64,000 bases of DNA from UBA2336 sp031395485 (lineage in GTDB: Bacteria; Bacteroidota; Bacteroidia; Cytophagales; Cyclobacteriaceae). The stretch covers positions 1 through 64,000 of the forward strand of contig JANNUS010000002.1 of NCBI GenBank assembly GCA_031395485.1, written 5' to 3'. A program made the position numbers and the translations under genes. Of the stretch, positions 25,380-35,699 are shown in pieces (the first letter of the stretch is position 1; each line of letters begins with the position of its first letter). The notes below the pieces were generated by a model. The model had not been told where the DNA came from. It saw only the letters and a list, made by a program, of their open reading frames with translations, and made no database searches.

Positions 25380-27479
25380 TTAATACCTCAACAGTTCACT
25401 AATCGCTATACTTACCTTCTCAGCATTTGGCAACATCATTTTCTCCAACTCAACATTTAATGGAACAGCCGGTAAGTTAGCAGCCCCGAGCGTCCATACG
25501 GGGGCATCAAGGGAAGAAAAGCATTTTTTAGAAATTCGTCCAGCCAACGACTCAGCAAATGAATTCATCAGCGGCTCTTCGGTAAGAATAAAGGCTCGCC
25601 CATGTTTTTTTACGGATGAAACAATCGCATCCCAATCTATCGGATTAAGCGAGCGTAAATCCATAATTTCAATCCTGCCTTCGAAATTCCTCGAAGCTTC
25701 TTTTGCCCAGTAAACACCCATACCGTACGTGATAATTACTGCGGTCTCTCCCCTAGTAATTTTCTCATCCGAAGCCTGCTGAATAATATTTGCCTTGCCT
25801 AATGGAATACTATAATCTTCATCGGGCTCTATCATCTTGGCATCTAAGGTACCCGGTACTTTAGACCAATAAAGTCCTTTATGCTCTAACAGTACTACAG
25901 GATTCGGGTCATAAAAGGAAGCCTTGAGCAACCCCTTCATATCGGCTGCGTTGGATGGATACACGACTTTAATACCTCGAATAGTCAACAAAGCAGACTC
26001 TATACTTCCTGAGTGATACGGGCCACCACCTCCATACGCACCAATAGGTACACGAATGAGTGACTGAATGGGAAACTTACCTTTTGATAAATAGCAACTC
26101 TTTGAAAGCTCTTCTACCAATTGATTGATACCCGGCCAGATGTAATCGGCAAATTGAATTTCAACAATGGGTTTCGCTCCAACTGCCACCATCCCTGCGG
26201 TGGAGCCTACAATATAGGCTTCCTGAATAGGTGTGTTAAACACCCGGTTGTCGCCATACTTTTGAGCGAGCGTTGCTGCCTCACGAAATACACCGCCCAA
26301 TCTTCTGCCAACATCCTGTCCGTAAAATAACGCCTCCGGATGCTTCTTTAATATTTCATCCACTGCATGAAGGGCTGCATCCACCATCACAACTTTTTCG
26401 GCACCTTTTGGTGAACGTTTACCTTTTTCTAATAATACTTCGGTTGGCGCAAATTCATGTGAATCAAAATCATTAACATCGGGATCGGGAGAGTTCAGTG
26501 CTTTTAAATACTCAGACTCCACATACTTTCTTGATTTTTTTAGAATGTCCGCTAAGGTCTTTTGAGGTTCCCCATTTTCAAGCAGATATTTTTCAAGTTT
26601 TATAATTGGATCATCTTGCTGATGCACATCAAGGTTCTGTCCGCGATACCACTCCTTTCTTACACCCGAAGTATGATGACCTAGTAGCGGGCATTTAGCA
26701 TGTACTAAAATTGGGGCACGCTTAGCACGAACAAATTCTATCGCCTTACGCAAACCAAGATATGAATCAACAAAATCAGAACCATCTACGCGCATTCGCT
26801 CCATTCCCTTAAATCCCGCTGCATACTCATAGGCATCCATGGCGCGCATTTCATTACCCATTGCCGAAATACCCCAGTCATTATCTTGTATGAGATAGAT
26901 GATAGGAAGTTTTTTTAGCACAGCCATTTGAAATGCTTCAGCCACTTCACCTTCCGTTACCGATCCATCACCCAATGAGCACAACACGAGTGGGCTATTC
27001 CCCCCTTTTAATAAATTTTGAGATTCCAGATATGCTATACCATGCGCCATACCCGTAGCAGGTATCGCTTGCATACCCGTAGCTGAGCTTTGATGTGGAA
27101 TAACCGGAAATCCTTCGCGTCTTAATGATGGATGTCCGTAATATGTTCTTCCTCCAGAAAACGGATCATCCCGCTTGGCCATCAATTGCATCATAAGCTC
27201 ATGTGGCTCCAACCCCAATGCAAGCAACAGTGATTCATCGCGGTAATATGGCGATGCGTAATCGAATGGCTTTAATTGCAATCCCGTAGCGATTTGAATG
27301 GCCTCATGCCCCCGCGATGTGCTATGCACATATTTACTACAAACGTCCCGGTTTTCTTCATATGTTTCGGCCATACGCTTGGCGACACACATAAGCTCAT
27401 AGGCTTTCAGTAAAATTTCACTACTAACGTTCGAGCCTTTAGCATTCGCTTTCGGTTTTGATTGTACGGATTCAGCCAT
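25380..27479 (-). CDS. 2-oxoacid dehydrogenase E1, alpha and beta subunits fused
   Basis: A 699-residue protein joining E1-alpha (about 20-330) and E1-beta (about 360-699). The thiamine diphosphate motif GDGSVTEG begins at 170 and ends with the Asn of QDNDWGIS at 200. The beta part has EALFYGQDVG, NTPIQEAYIVGSTAGMV and the C-terminal VIITYGMGVYWAKEA. It decarboxylates a branched-chain 2-oxoacid or a related substrate, handing acyl groups to an E2 lipoyl protein encoded elsewhere. The alpha-beta fusion is common in Bacteroidota. It is preceded by the histidine kinase gene with a 60-bp gap. Confidence 0.9.
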   Translation of the reverse strand: MAESVQSKPKANAKGSNVSSEILLKAYELMCVAKRMAETYEENRDVCSKYVHSTSRGHEAIQIATGLQLKPFDYASPYYRDESLLLALGLEPHELMMQLMAKRDDPFSGGRTYYGHPSLRREGFPVIPHQSSATGMQAIPATGMAHGIAYLESQNLLKGGNSPLVLCSLGDGSVTEGEVAEAFQMAVLKKLPIIYLIQDNDWGISAMGNEMRAMDAYEYAAGFKGMERMRVDGSDFVDSYLGLRKAIEFVRAKRAPILVHAKCPLLGHHTSGVRKEWYRGQNLDVHQQDDPIIKLEKYLLENGEPQKTLADILKKSRKYVESEYLKALNSPDPDVNDFDSHEFAPTEVLLEKGKRSPKGAEKVVMVDAALHAVDEILKKHPEALFYGQDVGRRLGGVFREAATLAQKYGDNRVFNTPIQEAYIVGSTAGMVAVGAKPIVEIQFADYIWPGINQLVEELSKSCYLSKGKFPIQSLIRVPIGAYGGGGPYHSGSIESALLTIRGIKVVYPSNAADMKGLLKASFYDPNPVVLLEHKGLYWSKVPGTLDAKMIEPDEDYSIPLGKANIIQQASDEKITRGETAVIITYGMGVYWAKEASRNFEGRIEIMDLRSLNPIDWDAIVSSVKKHGRAFILTEEPLMNSFAESLAGRISKKCFSSLDAPVWTLGAANLPAVPLNVELEKMMLPNAEKVSIAISELLRY

Positions 27480-27540
27480 CGCGGTAGATTAATGAATGAT
27501 TAAAGATAGGGATTTTGATTTACTCTCCTTGATCAGGAAG

Positions 27541-29685
27541 TTATGTGTACGACAACTTAACTTCAAATTCGGTAAGTTTTTCATCATTATTAACTAGCCG
27601 AATGGAGCCTCCTAACTTACTAATACACTGCTTAACAATATATAATCCCAGGCCAACACTTTGGTGTTCTAATGCAGCTTTCGAAAACATTTTAAAAATA
27701 TGGTCGAGGTCATTTTCCTTAATGCCAATACCATTGTCGACAAAAGAAATTTTAATACCAAATGCTTCCTGCTTAACTAAAACTCGAATAAATTTTTTAT
27801 CCAATTTTGATTTTCGTTGAAACTTTACTGCATTTTCCAACATCTTATGTAAGATAGTCTCTATCAGAAACTCATCCGAAATAAATTTAATAGGTTTATC
27901 AAGGCTCACCGTAAATTCAATCTCACTATACCCTACAAAAGATTGCAAATTAGTTTGAATACGGTGAAATACTTTATCAAAATCAATTTCCGTATAGGAT
28001 AGCTTCAGACTATTTACGTCACTAACTATTTTAAGGCGGTCGAAAATATCATTAATATGCTTAGCCGTATCGTTCAACATTATTATATACTCTCTGGCTT
28101 TTATATCCTGAACATCGAGCAGCGCCACATGGCATACACCAAGCAATCGCACCAAAGGACCCTTAATATCATGCGATGATTTGTAAATAAAATTATCTAG
28201 CTCCAGGTTGGCCACTACTAATTCAGAATTAGCCAGTTCAAGTTCTCTCGTACGTATATCAACGGTGCTTTGTAGTTTATTATTCAGGTCAGCCAATTCA
28301 CTATTTTGGAGTTTAATAACACCGTGAGTTTTCTCAAGCTCAGTATTGCTAAACAATAAAGCTTCTTTTTGGCTATCAATCTCCTGCTTCTGCAGACTAA
28401 TTTCTTGATTTTTTTTCATTAAATCCGATCCTAACTTCTTTTGAACCTTGTAATTTCGAAATACTATTAAAGCGAATACAAATGTTACGATGGCAATTGC
28501 TACTAAATAATACGCCTGAAAAGTTTGTTTTTGAATTTGTATATCCTTGTCGGCCAATCGTTGAATCGTTTCTTCCTCTTGAATTTTCGCACGAATGTCG
28601 CCTAAGTTTCTAGCTAAATTTTCATTGAAGAGCTTATCGCGTAACTCAACATATTTAGTCTGAAAAAACAAAGCACTATCATATTGTTTACGTTGCGCAT
28701 ACAGATCTTTAAACAAATCAAAATTTTCAAGCATCCGTCCTTTTGATTTTATTTGAAGGGCAATTTGCTGGCTAATCTTCAAATCAATCAGGGCGGAATC
28801 TAACTCGCCAGAAGCTGCTAGCATTTTGCTGAGATAGTAGTATATCTCCGATATACCTGTTCGATCTCCAATACCCATTTTCAATCGAAGAGCTATTTTA
28901 AATTGTTTTCTGGCACGATCTACTAATCCCATTCTATAAAAGGTCTGCCCTAGCCCGCTATACGCTGTTGCGTTCCAGTTTATGTTACTTACGGATTTGG
29001 CAATTACCAAAGACTCACGAAAATATTTTTCAGCTTGCGATAAATTGCCTTGTTGTAAATATGTAAAACCAATGTTATTAGAAGAATAAAGCAGGATGTT
29101 GTTATCGCTGAGTTTCACGGAAGTTCTGGTTGCTTCATTAAAATAATCACGAGCCACGTTGTAGTCCTTTAATTTTGTATACACCAAGCCAATATTATTT
29201 AGTGTTTGCCCTAAACCATACGTTTGCTTAATCCGGTATTTCATGTTTAAGGCTCGCAATAAATTTTCCAGTGCTTCTGAATAACTTCCAAGGTGGTAAT
29301 AGGTAAAGCCTATGTTATTTAGTGCACTGGTTATCAAAGTAGAGTCATTTGATTTTATGGATAGTACGAGTGCCTTTTTTGAATAGTATAGTGACGAATC
29401 GTATGTACCCATGTAGGAATGTACTCCACCTAAAATTCGAATTGCTGTGGCTTGCGAATGTATATCCTCTAATTTAATTGATAAACTCACTGCTTCGCGA
29501 GCATATTGCATAGCCGAATCAGGGTGATTTAGCCAGAGATTAATAACAAGCTCGCGCAGAATTTCAAAACGTACCGGGCCTGTAGAATTTGGCAACAATA
29601 AGCGAAGGCTGTCTACGGGTGAATTTTGACTTCGCGTAGCAACACCGCTGCAAAAAAGCAATACAATAAACAGTATTATCCTCAC
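27541..29685 (-). CDS. TPR-domain sensor histidine kinase
   Basis: A 714-residue kinase from GTG 29685, which gives a clean signal sequence (VRIILFIVLLFCSG). Upstream in-frame ATGs at 29751 and 29784 lie inside an interspersed repeat and are unlikely. Periplasmic TPRs (about 60-320) include SALNNIGFTYYHLGSYSEALENL. A membrane helix (about 380-400), a coiled coil, a His-box SSHDIKGP near residue 503, and an ATPase with ENAVKFQ, VDNGIGI and VGLGLYIVKQ follow. This is the Bacteroidota TPR-kinase type; no response regulator is adjacent. Confidence 0.9.
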   Translation of the reverse strand: MRIILFIVLLFCSGVATRSQNSPVDSLRLLLPNSTGPVRFEILRELVINLWLNHPDSAMQYAREAVSLSIKLEDIHSQATAIRILGGVHSYMGTYDSSLYYSKKALVLSIKSNDSTLITSALNNIGFTYYHLGSYSEALENLLRALNMKYRIKQTYGLGQTLNNIGLVYTKLKDYNVARDYFNEATRTSVKLSDNNILLYSSNNIGFTYLQQGNLSQAEKYFRESLVIAKSVSNINWNATAYSGLGQTFYRMGLVDRARKQFKIALRLKMGIGDRTGISEIYYYLSKMLAASGELDSALIDLKISQQIALQIKSKGRMLENFDLFKDLYAQRKQYDSALFFQTKYVELRDKLFNENLARNLGDIRAKIQEEETIQRLADKDIQIQKQTFQAYYLVAIAIVTFVFALIVFRNYKVQKKLGSDLMKKNQEISLQKQEIDSQKEALLFSNTELEKTHGVIKLQNSELADLNNKLQSTVDIRTRELELANSELVVANLELDNFIYKSSHDIKGPLVRLLGVCHVALLDVQDIKAREYIIMLNDTAKHINDIFDRLKIVSDVNSLKLSYTEIDFDKVFHRIQTNLQSFVGYSEIEFTVSLDKPIKFISDEFLIETILHKMLENAVKFQRKSKLDKKFIRVLVKQEAFGIKISFVDNGIGIKENDLDHIFKMFSKAALEHQSVGLGLYIVKQCISKLGGSIRLVNNDEKLTEFEVKLSYT

Positions 29686-29740
29686 TGTAGGTATCCCGAA
29701 ATATTTAATATGAGTATCCGTAATGGGTCCTAAATAATAC

Positions 29741-29820
29741 TTGTTCGTCATTTCGGGAACCCTCAAGTGGATTTCTCCACTCACCCTCCTTCGTCAGGTT
29801 CGCTACGAAATGACGTTCAA
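29741..29820. repeat. Interspersed inverted repeat, CGTCATTTCG...CGAAATGACG
   Basis: Arms at 29741-29755 and 29806-29820 are complementary over 15 bp with two mismatches, enclosing 50 bp that include GGATTTCTCCACTC and CCTTCG. It has the form of a short non-coding repeat seen scattered through many Bacteroidota genomes. It lies just upstream of the histidine kinase gene and overlaps two apparent upstream start codons. No second copy was noticed in the window. Confidence 0.6.
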
Positions 29821-29891
29821 CTATTTTAGGGGTTGAAACGGATATACATAATATTTTAGTCTACTAAAATACACAAAAAAAATATTACCGA

Positions 29892-31229
29892 TTAAATTCT
29901 CTTATCTCTCCATTTTCCTGATCGGATATAGAAAAAAGACATCGTGAACAACGCTGTCCAATACACCCACTCCGACATCCAGCCAATAGCAATGGGCAGA
30001 TTCAACATTTCTAAAACTACAAACACGTAAACGCAATAAACGGCAATGGCTACTATTTCAATTACCAGGTTTACCAACGTATTTCCGGTACCTGTAACAG
30101 CATTAAGCCAAACAGTAGAAACCGACATTAATAGCAAGGCTACAGACACAATCCGAACAATTGGAATTGCCTCCGCAATAAAATCATCTCCTTGTCCGTA
30201 GAACGATAAGAACAGCGAAGGCCAAAGATTTAGTATCAGAAAAAATAATAGCGAAATACAAAAGCTAATAAATCCAATTCTTTTAATAAGTCCCCAAACC
30301 TCATCTTTCCGTTCTTGCCCAATAATATTACTCACCATAGCGTTGGTGGTTGCGGCAAAAGCCCATGAAAAAATACCAAACATTCCAAAAATATTTCGCA
30401 TCGTATTCGATACTGCCAACGCCCGTGGGCCATGGTGTTCGATAAGGATGTAAAAAAATTCCCAGCTAACAATACTAATCGCAAACTGCAATACCAACGG
30501 TGAGGATTGAACAAAAATTAACTTAAGTAAGGGGGTATCCCATTTTACACTTTCAAAAAATGCAAATTTTCTAGATATTCCTTTCGTATGAATAATCGTA
30601 TAAATTACCAATAACCCAATACCCTCTGCCATGATGGAGGCGTATGCCGCACCGTTAAATCCTATCGCAGGTAAACCAAAGTGTCCATAAATTAATCCGT
30701 AATCGAAAAAAATATTAGAGACTGTTTCTGCAAGCGTACTCCAAACTAAAAGTTTTGTTAAGTTAATGCCAACCAACAGCGCATTGCGCATCACATACAT
30801 GTAGAGAAAGGGCAAACCCCAAACCCGTATAAAAAGAAAATCAATTGCCTGTTCAGCAATTGCCTGATCATGTATGGCAGCCCGAAGAATAAACGGTGCT
30901 ATCGTGTAGGTAATGGCAATACCCACAGCAGAGAACGCCAAGGCTAACCATACTCCATGATAAAATAAACGTCCGATTTCACTCGGCCTGTTTTCACCGG
31001 CTCTTCGGGCTATTAAGGCCTGTAAACCATTGCTAAGGCCATTACCCATAACAGCAAAAATCAGGTAATAAACACCCGTAATACCTGCACTAGCGAGCTC
31101 TTTTTCGCCAAGCCCGCCCAGGAAAATATTATTCGTGATAAAATTTATTTGAGGAACGAGCATCGCCAACGAAATTGGCAATGCCATACTGAGTATCTGT
31201 CTATATCCTGTTTGAACTTTTAACTCCAT
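29892..31229 (-). CDS. MATE-family efflux transporter
   Basis: A 445-residue protein from ATG 31229 with about 12 hydrophobic helices, in two halves, each opening with the MATE pattern (ILSMALPISLAMLVPQINFITNNIFLG split over the first helices; QSSPLVLQFAISIVSWEFFYI in the second half). It exports cationic drugs or metabolites using an ion gradient. It lies 41 bp downstream of aroF and might be co-transcribed with the trp operon, but no functional link is evident. Confidence 0.88.
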   Translation of the reverse strand: MELKVQTGYRQILSMALPISLAMLVPQINFITNNIFLGGLGEKELASAGITGVYYLIFAVMGNGLSNGLQALIARRAGENRPSEIGRLFYHGVWLALAFSAVGIAITYTIAPFILRAAIHDQAIAEQAIDFLFIRVWGLPFLYMYVMRNALLVGINLTKLLVWSTLAETVSNIFFDYGLIYGHFGLPAIGFNGAAYASIMAEGIGLLVIYTIIHTKGISRKFAFFESVKWDTPLLKLIFVQSSPLVLQFAISIVSWEFFYILIEHHGPRALAVSNTMRNIFGMFGIFSWAFAATTNAMVSNIIGQERKDEVWGLIKRIGFISFCISLLFFLILNLWPSLFLSFYGQGDDFIAEAIPIVRIVSVALLLMSVSTVWLNAVTGTGNTLVNLVIEIVAIAVYCVYVFVVLEMLNLPIAIGWMSEWVYWTALFTMSFFYIRSGKWRDKRI

Positions 31230-31270
31230 AGCACAGGTAAAACTAATCAACCAAAGCCGGAGAACAACTT

Positions 31271-32281
31271 TTACCAGTTTTCTCTAACCGCAAATACGCT
31301 GCGCAATTTTTCAATAAGAGTCGATGACTCGATAAAGTCTACCGTTTGTTGCCCGTCACTAAAAGCTTCTTCAGGTTTTTGATGCGTTTCGTAAATAATT
31401 CCATCAGCTCCAGCCATAACTGAAGCCAGCGCTATAGGCTCAACATATTCGCGAATGCCAATACCGTGCGATGGGTCAGCAATTACAGGTAAATGCGATT
31501 TTTCTTTAAGGATTGGAATCGCGTTAACATCCATCGTATTTCTACTTGCCTTTTCATACGTGCGTATGCCGCGTTCACATAAGAGAAGCTTTTCGTTTCC
31601 GGCTGCAAAAACATATTCGGCCGATGACAATAGCTCTTCGATGGTTCCGGAAATACCTCTTTTAATCATTACAGGTTTATCAACTTTACCAAGTTCATCC
31701 AGTAAATTAAAATTCTGTGTATTGCGGGCACCCACCTGAAACATATCCACATACGGATACATTTCTCCAATCTGCGAAACCTGCATGACTTCACTTATTA
31801 TTTTAATACCCGCTTCGTTTGCCAAACGATACCATACTTTTAGTCCATCAATACCCAAACCACGGAAGGCATACGGTGAACTGCGCGGTTTAAATACTCC
31901 GCCACGCATGATGCGCACTCCATTTTGTTTCAAATGATCAATAGTAAGTTTAATCTGATCTTCGTTCTCAATAGAGCACGGACCAGCCATAATGGAAAGT
32001 GAACTATTTCCGATAACCACTCCATCGCCCAAATCAATCTGGGTTTGGGATACTTTCCATTTTCGCGATACCAACTTATAATCATCTGACACACGGTGGA
32101 TGTCTGCAATGCCCTTCATGTGGCCAAGTTGGCGAATATCAAATTCCTGCTTCCCAATTGCAACAAGGTAAGAACCCAACTGCGTTTGTACTTCTGTTGC
32201 TTTATAGGCAAGACTTTTAATTTTCGATAGTATTGCTTCCTTATTTTGAGAAGATATTTTTGGTATTAGCTGGATAATCAT
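31271..32281 (-). CDS. aroF: 3-deoxy-7-phosphoheptulonate synthase (DAHP synthase)
   Basis: A 336-residue type I-beta DAHP synthase, the first step of aromatic amino-acid synthesis. An N-terminal ferredoxin-like regulatory domain (about 1-70) precedes the TIM barrel with SIMAGPCSIEN, MRGGVFKPRSSPYAFRG, QVGARNTQNF, KPVMIKRG, LCERGIRTYE and PVIADPSHGIG. The gene overlaps the trpA stop by 4 bp, so it is part of the trp operon. This couples supply of the pathway's first intermediate to tryptophan demand. Confidence 0.95.
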   Translation of the reverse strand: MIIQLIPKISSQNKEAILSKIKSLAYKATEVQTQLGSYLVAIGKQEFDIRQLGHMKGIADIHRVSDDYKLVSRKWKVSQTQIDLGDGVVIGNSSLSIMAGPCSIENEDQIKLTIDHLKQNGVRIMRGGVFKPRSSPYAFRGLGIDGLKVWYRLANEAGIKIISEVMQVSQIGEMYPYVDMFQVGARNTQNFNLLDELGKVDKPVMIKRGISGTIEELLSSAEYVFAAGNEKLLLCERGIRTYEKASRNTMDVNAIPILKEKSHLPVIADPSHGIGIREYVEPIALASVMAGADGIIYETHQKPEEAFSDGQQTVDFIESSTLIEKLRSVFAVRENW

Positions 32282-33075
32282 TGCGGTTGAATATTAGTGT
32301 TGTGGTGTCTTATTGACTTAACAAAAGCTTCAATATCGTCAGGAAGGTTATCACTCTTTTCTAAAAGCTTAATAAAAGCGCTGCCAATGATAGCTCCTGA
32401 ACTGTACTGACAGGCTTTCGAAAATGTTTCATGTGATGAAATTCCAAATCCAATTAGAAAAGAATTTTTTAAGTGCAACGATTGAAGTCTAGTAAAATAC
32501 TGTTCCTGCTCTTTTGTAAAATCACGTTTTGCCCCGGTAGTGCTTGATGACGATACAGCGTATATAAACCCCTTCGATTCGGCATCAATCTTCTGAATCC
32601 TTGCTTCAGAGGATGTAGGTGAAATTAAAAAGTGATTAAAGAGATTCAACGAATCCATTAATTCTTTGTAAGACAATATATACTCATCTATGGGCATGTC
32701 TGGAAGAATCAATCCATCAACTCCATTAGCAGCGGCTTCTGTGAAGAATTTTTCGACTCCATATTGAAGTACAGGGTTCAGGTATCCCATAAGAATAATG
32801 GGAATGGAAACTTCTTTTCTGATCTCCTTCACTTGCTCGAGCAATAACTTCACGGACATTCCATTTTCGAGCGCGATTCTGTTACTATCTTGAATGGTAG
32901 GGCCATCTGCAATTGGATCAGAGAAGGGAATTCCAATCTCAATCATGTCAACGCTTGCTGATTCAAGAGCTTTGGCAATTGATTTCGTGCTATTTAAGGT
33001 AGGAAAACCGGCCGTAAAAAATACTGAAAGAATGTTCTTATTCTTTTCTTGAAATAATTTATCAATTCTGTTCAT
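32278..33075 (-). CDS. trpA: Tryptophan synthase alpha chain
   Basis: A 265-residue TIM-barrel protein with catalytic E46 and D57 in IEIGIPFSDPIADGPT, and the later FLIGFGIS. It cleaves indole-3-glycerol phosphate and passes indole to TrpB. It lies 22 bp after trpB and overlaps aroF by 4 bp. Confidence 0.96.
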   Translation of the reverse strand: MNRIDKLFQEKNKNILSVFFTAGFPTLNSTKSIAKALESASVDMIEIGIPFSDPIADGPTIQDSNRIALENGMSVKLLLEQVKEIRKEVSIPIILMGYLNPVLQYGVEKFFTEAAANGVDGLILPDMPIDEYILSYKELMDSLNLFNHFLISPTSSEARIQKIDAESKGFIYAVSSSSTTGAKRDFTKEQEQYFTRLQSLHLKNSFLIGFGISSHETFSKACQYSSGAIIGSAFIKLLEKSDNLPDDIEAFVKSIRHHNTNIQPQ

Positions 33076-33097
33076 TTTTAAATCGTAAATCTTAATT

Positions 33098-34279
33098 CTA
33101 ATACTTCCCCCATTTTATATACGTCTCTAAATCTTTATCACCCCTGCCTGAAAGATTGATTACGACAACATCATCAGGCGCAAATTCAAATTTCCGTAAT
33201 GCTGCAATAGCATGAGCCGTTTCAATGGCTGGAATAATCCCTTCAGTCCGACTCAATTCAATTCCGGCTTCCATTGCTTGATCATCGGTGACACTCACAT
33301 ATTTTACCCTTCCAATTTCAAACAGATGCGCATGCATTGGGCCAATTCCAGGATAATCTAAACCAGCTGATATTGAATATGGCTCCACAACCTGGCCGTC
33401 TTCTGTCTGCATCAATAACGTTTTACTCCCATGAAGAACACCTGATTTACCAAGTGCAGTGGTAGCTGCTGATTCACCCGAATCAATTCCCCTTCCAGCG
33501 GCCTCCACGCCAATTAAGTTTACATGCTCATCATCCAGAAAATGATAGAAAGCTCCTGAAGCATTGCTACCCCCGCCAACGCATGCAATCACATAGTCCG
33601 GAAATGGATTTCCATTTTCCGATTGAAGTTGTTTCCGAATTTCTTTACTGATCACCGATTGAAACCGCGCGACCATGTCTGGGTACGGGTGAGGCCCCAC
33701 AACAGAACCAATTATATAATGTGTGTCATCGGGATGGTTGATCCAATGTCGCATAGCTTCGTTTGTGGCATCTTTTAGCGTCATACTCCCGCTAATAACA
33801 GGAACCACCTTAGTTCCGAGAATGCGCATCCGCTCAACGTTGGGTTTTTGTCTGTCCATATCATGCTTACCCATGTACACAATACACTCCATACCCATGA
33901 GCGCACAAACCGTAGCCGTGGCTACGCCATGCTGACCGGCACCTGTTTCTGCTATTACTTTACTTTTTCCTAAACGTTTCGCTACCAGAATCTGCCCAAT
34001 TGTGTTGTTGATTTTGTGCGCGCCAGTATGGCACAGATCTTCACGCTTTAAAAAAATACTGGCTTTATACTTCTCTGAAAGTCGATTGGCTTTATATAAA
34101 GGGGTGGGGCGCCCTACATAATCCGTAAGGAGTTTTGTGAATTCACGTTGAAATTCAGGTTCCTGTATAATGGCTAGGTAATTCAACCGTAGCTCTTCCA
34201 CATTCGGGTATAACATTTCAGGAATATAGGCGCCACCATAATTTCCGTAATACCCTCGTTTGTCAACAGTATATTTCAT
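33098..34279 (-). CDS. trpB: Tryptophan synthase beta chain
   Basis: A 393-residue TrpB1-type subunit. The PLP lysine is K89 in HTGAHKINN, the phosphate loop is GGGSNA (near 234), and AETGAGQHGVA is conserved. It joins indole and serine to make tryptophan. The start overlaps the trpF stop by 4 bp, indicating translational coupling. Confidence 0.97.
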   Translation of the reverse strand: MKYTVDKRGYYGNYGGAYIPEMLYPNVEELRLNYLAIIQEPEFQREFTKLLTDYVGRPTPLYKANRLSEKYKASIFLKREDLCHTGAHKINNTIGQILVAKRLGKSKVIAETGAGQHGVATATVCALMGMECIVYMGKHDMDRQKPNVERMRILGTKVVPVISGSMTLKDATNEAMRHWINHPDDTHYIIGSVVGPHPYPDMVARFQSVISKEIRKQLQSENGNPFPDYVIACVGGGSNASGAFYHFLDDEHVNLIGVEAAGRGIDSGESAATTALGKSGVLHGSKTLLMQTEDGQVVEPYSISAGLDYPGIGPMHAHLFEIGRVKYVSVTDDQAMEAGIELSRTEGIIPAIETAHAIAALRKFEFAPDDVVVINLSGRGDKDLETYIKWGKY

Positions 34280-34896
34280 ATCAGATTTATCAAAAATTCC
34301 TTAACCTTATCAATATTTTTTACACCCGGGCTTATTTCTACTCCACTGTTTACATCTACTGCGTAAAGATTCATATGCGACAATGTTGATATATGCTTGA
34401 CGTTTTCAAGAGAAATTCCTCCACTCAGAAAGAAAGGAGTTTCCTGATCGTACTGTTTCAACAAATTCCAGTTAAATGTTGATGCATTACCCCCGAAAAA
34501 TTTTCCCTTCGTATCAAACAGAAAAAAATCAACGGCTTTTTTATAAGTTTCTATTGTATTAAAATCAAACGAGGCATCGATTGAAAACACTTTGATTATC
34601 CCAACTCCTGTTTGCTTCAATTCTTCACACATTTCCACTGTTTCGTTTCCGTGAAGCTGGACAAAATCAAGTGTGTGCTTATTAACAGTATTCAGAATTT
34701 GCTCAGCCTTTTCATTTACAAAAACCCCAACGCGATTAACTGAAGAAGGCAATCCGTTCGGTATCATAAAATCAGGAGGAACACACCGTGGTGAATGAGG
34801 GTAAAAAATAAAACCCATAAAATCCACCTGTAAAGCTCCCGCTTCCAGAATATTATCTGGCTGTCGCATTCCACACACTTTTAACTTAATGCTCAT
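34276..34896 (-). CDS. trpF: Phosphoribosylanthranilate isomerase
   Basis: A 206-residue TIM barrel with the start signature KVCGMR (general acid-base Cys at about residue 8), DFVQLHGNE, PFFLSGGIS and the terminal VDVNSGVE phosphate-binding block. It catalyses the Amadori rearrangement of PRA to CdRP. It overlaps trpC upstream and trpB downstream by 4 bp each. Confidence 0.96.
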   Translation of the reverse strand: MSIKLKVCGMRQPDNILEAGALQVDFMGFIFYPHSPRCVPPDFMIPNGLPSSVNRVGVFVNEKAEQILNTVNKHTLDFVQLHGNETVEMCEELKQTGVGIIKVFSIDASFDFNTIETYKKAVDFFLFDTKGKFFGGNASTFNWNLLKQYDQETPFFLSGGISLENVKHISTLSHMNLYAVDVNSGVEISPGVKNIDKVKEFLINLI

Positions 34897-35699
34897 GCGC
34901 TTTTCAATTCAGTGCTACGCAGCACATCAATAAACTCTTTACAAGCTTTCTCTGGGCGGCTTTTTTGCATAAACATTTGGCCGATTAGGAAACCCTTATA
35001 TCCAAATTGCTTTAATTCAATAATTGTATTAGGGTCATCAATTCCGCTTTCAGATACTTTCACTATAGTATTTGGGATGAGGCTTGAAAGGCGCTTTGAA
35101 ATTTCAATACTAACCTCAAAAGTTTTCAGGTTTCGATTATTAACTCCAATCAAATCTACCTCAGCGGAAGTATTATTCCGAAGTTCCGTTTCATTGTGAA
35201 CTTCCAACAATACCTCTAACCCCAGGGTATGCGCAAATAAGGAAAGAGATTTAATTCTTTCAGGATCAAGTACCGCGGCAATCAACAGAATGGCATCAGC
35301 ACCAATGGATTTTGCTTCAATGATTTGATATTCATCAAGGACAAAATCTTTGCGAAGGATGGGGCAAAAATTATACTTTCTTGCGACCATCAGATCATCA
35401 TTACTGCCGCCAAAAAATTGCTTATCAGTTAACACCGATAATGCAGAAGCGCCCGCTTGCATATATCCAATGGCTGTGCGCTCGACAGAAACATAGGGAT
35501 TGATAACTCCTTTCGATGGAGATTTTCTTTTAATCTCCGCAATGATCCCAGACTTATCTTCGCGAAGTAGGTACTTTTTTAATGAAACCGTTTGAGAATC
35601 AAAAAAAATGCTTTTCTCAAGAAGCTTAACAGGAAATAGACTTTTACATTCCTCGACTTCCTTTCGCTTATGCTCAATAATTTGATCAAGTATACTCAT
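34893..35699 (-). CDS. trpC: Indole-3-glycerol-phosphate synthase
   Basis: A 268-residue TIM barrel. IIAEIKRKSPSKG, LSVLTDKQFFGGS, ILRKDFVLDEYQI, GVNNRNLKTF and VSESGI are the classical IGPS blocks. It is a single-function enzyme; the trpC-trpF fusion of enterobacteria is absent here. It overlaps trpD and trpF by 4 bp each. Confidence 0.97.
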   Translation of the reverse strand: MSILDQIIEHKRKEVEECKSLFPVKLLEKSIFFDSQTVSLKKYLLREDKSGIIAEIKRKSPSKGVINPYVSVERTAIGYMQAGASALSVLTDKQFFGGSNDDLMVARKYNFCPILRKDFVLDEYQIIEAKSIGADAILLIAAVLDPERIKSLSLFAHTLGLEVLLEVHNETELRNNTSAEVDLIGVNNRNLKTFEVSIEISKRLSSLIPNTIVKVSESGIDDPNTIIELKQFGYKGFLIGQMFMQKSRPEKACKEFIDVLRSTELKSA

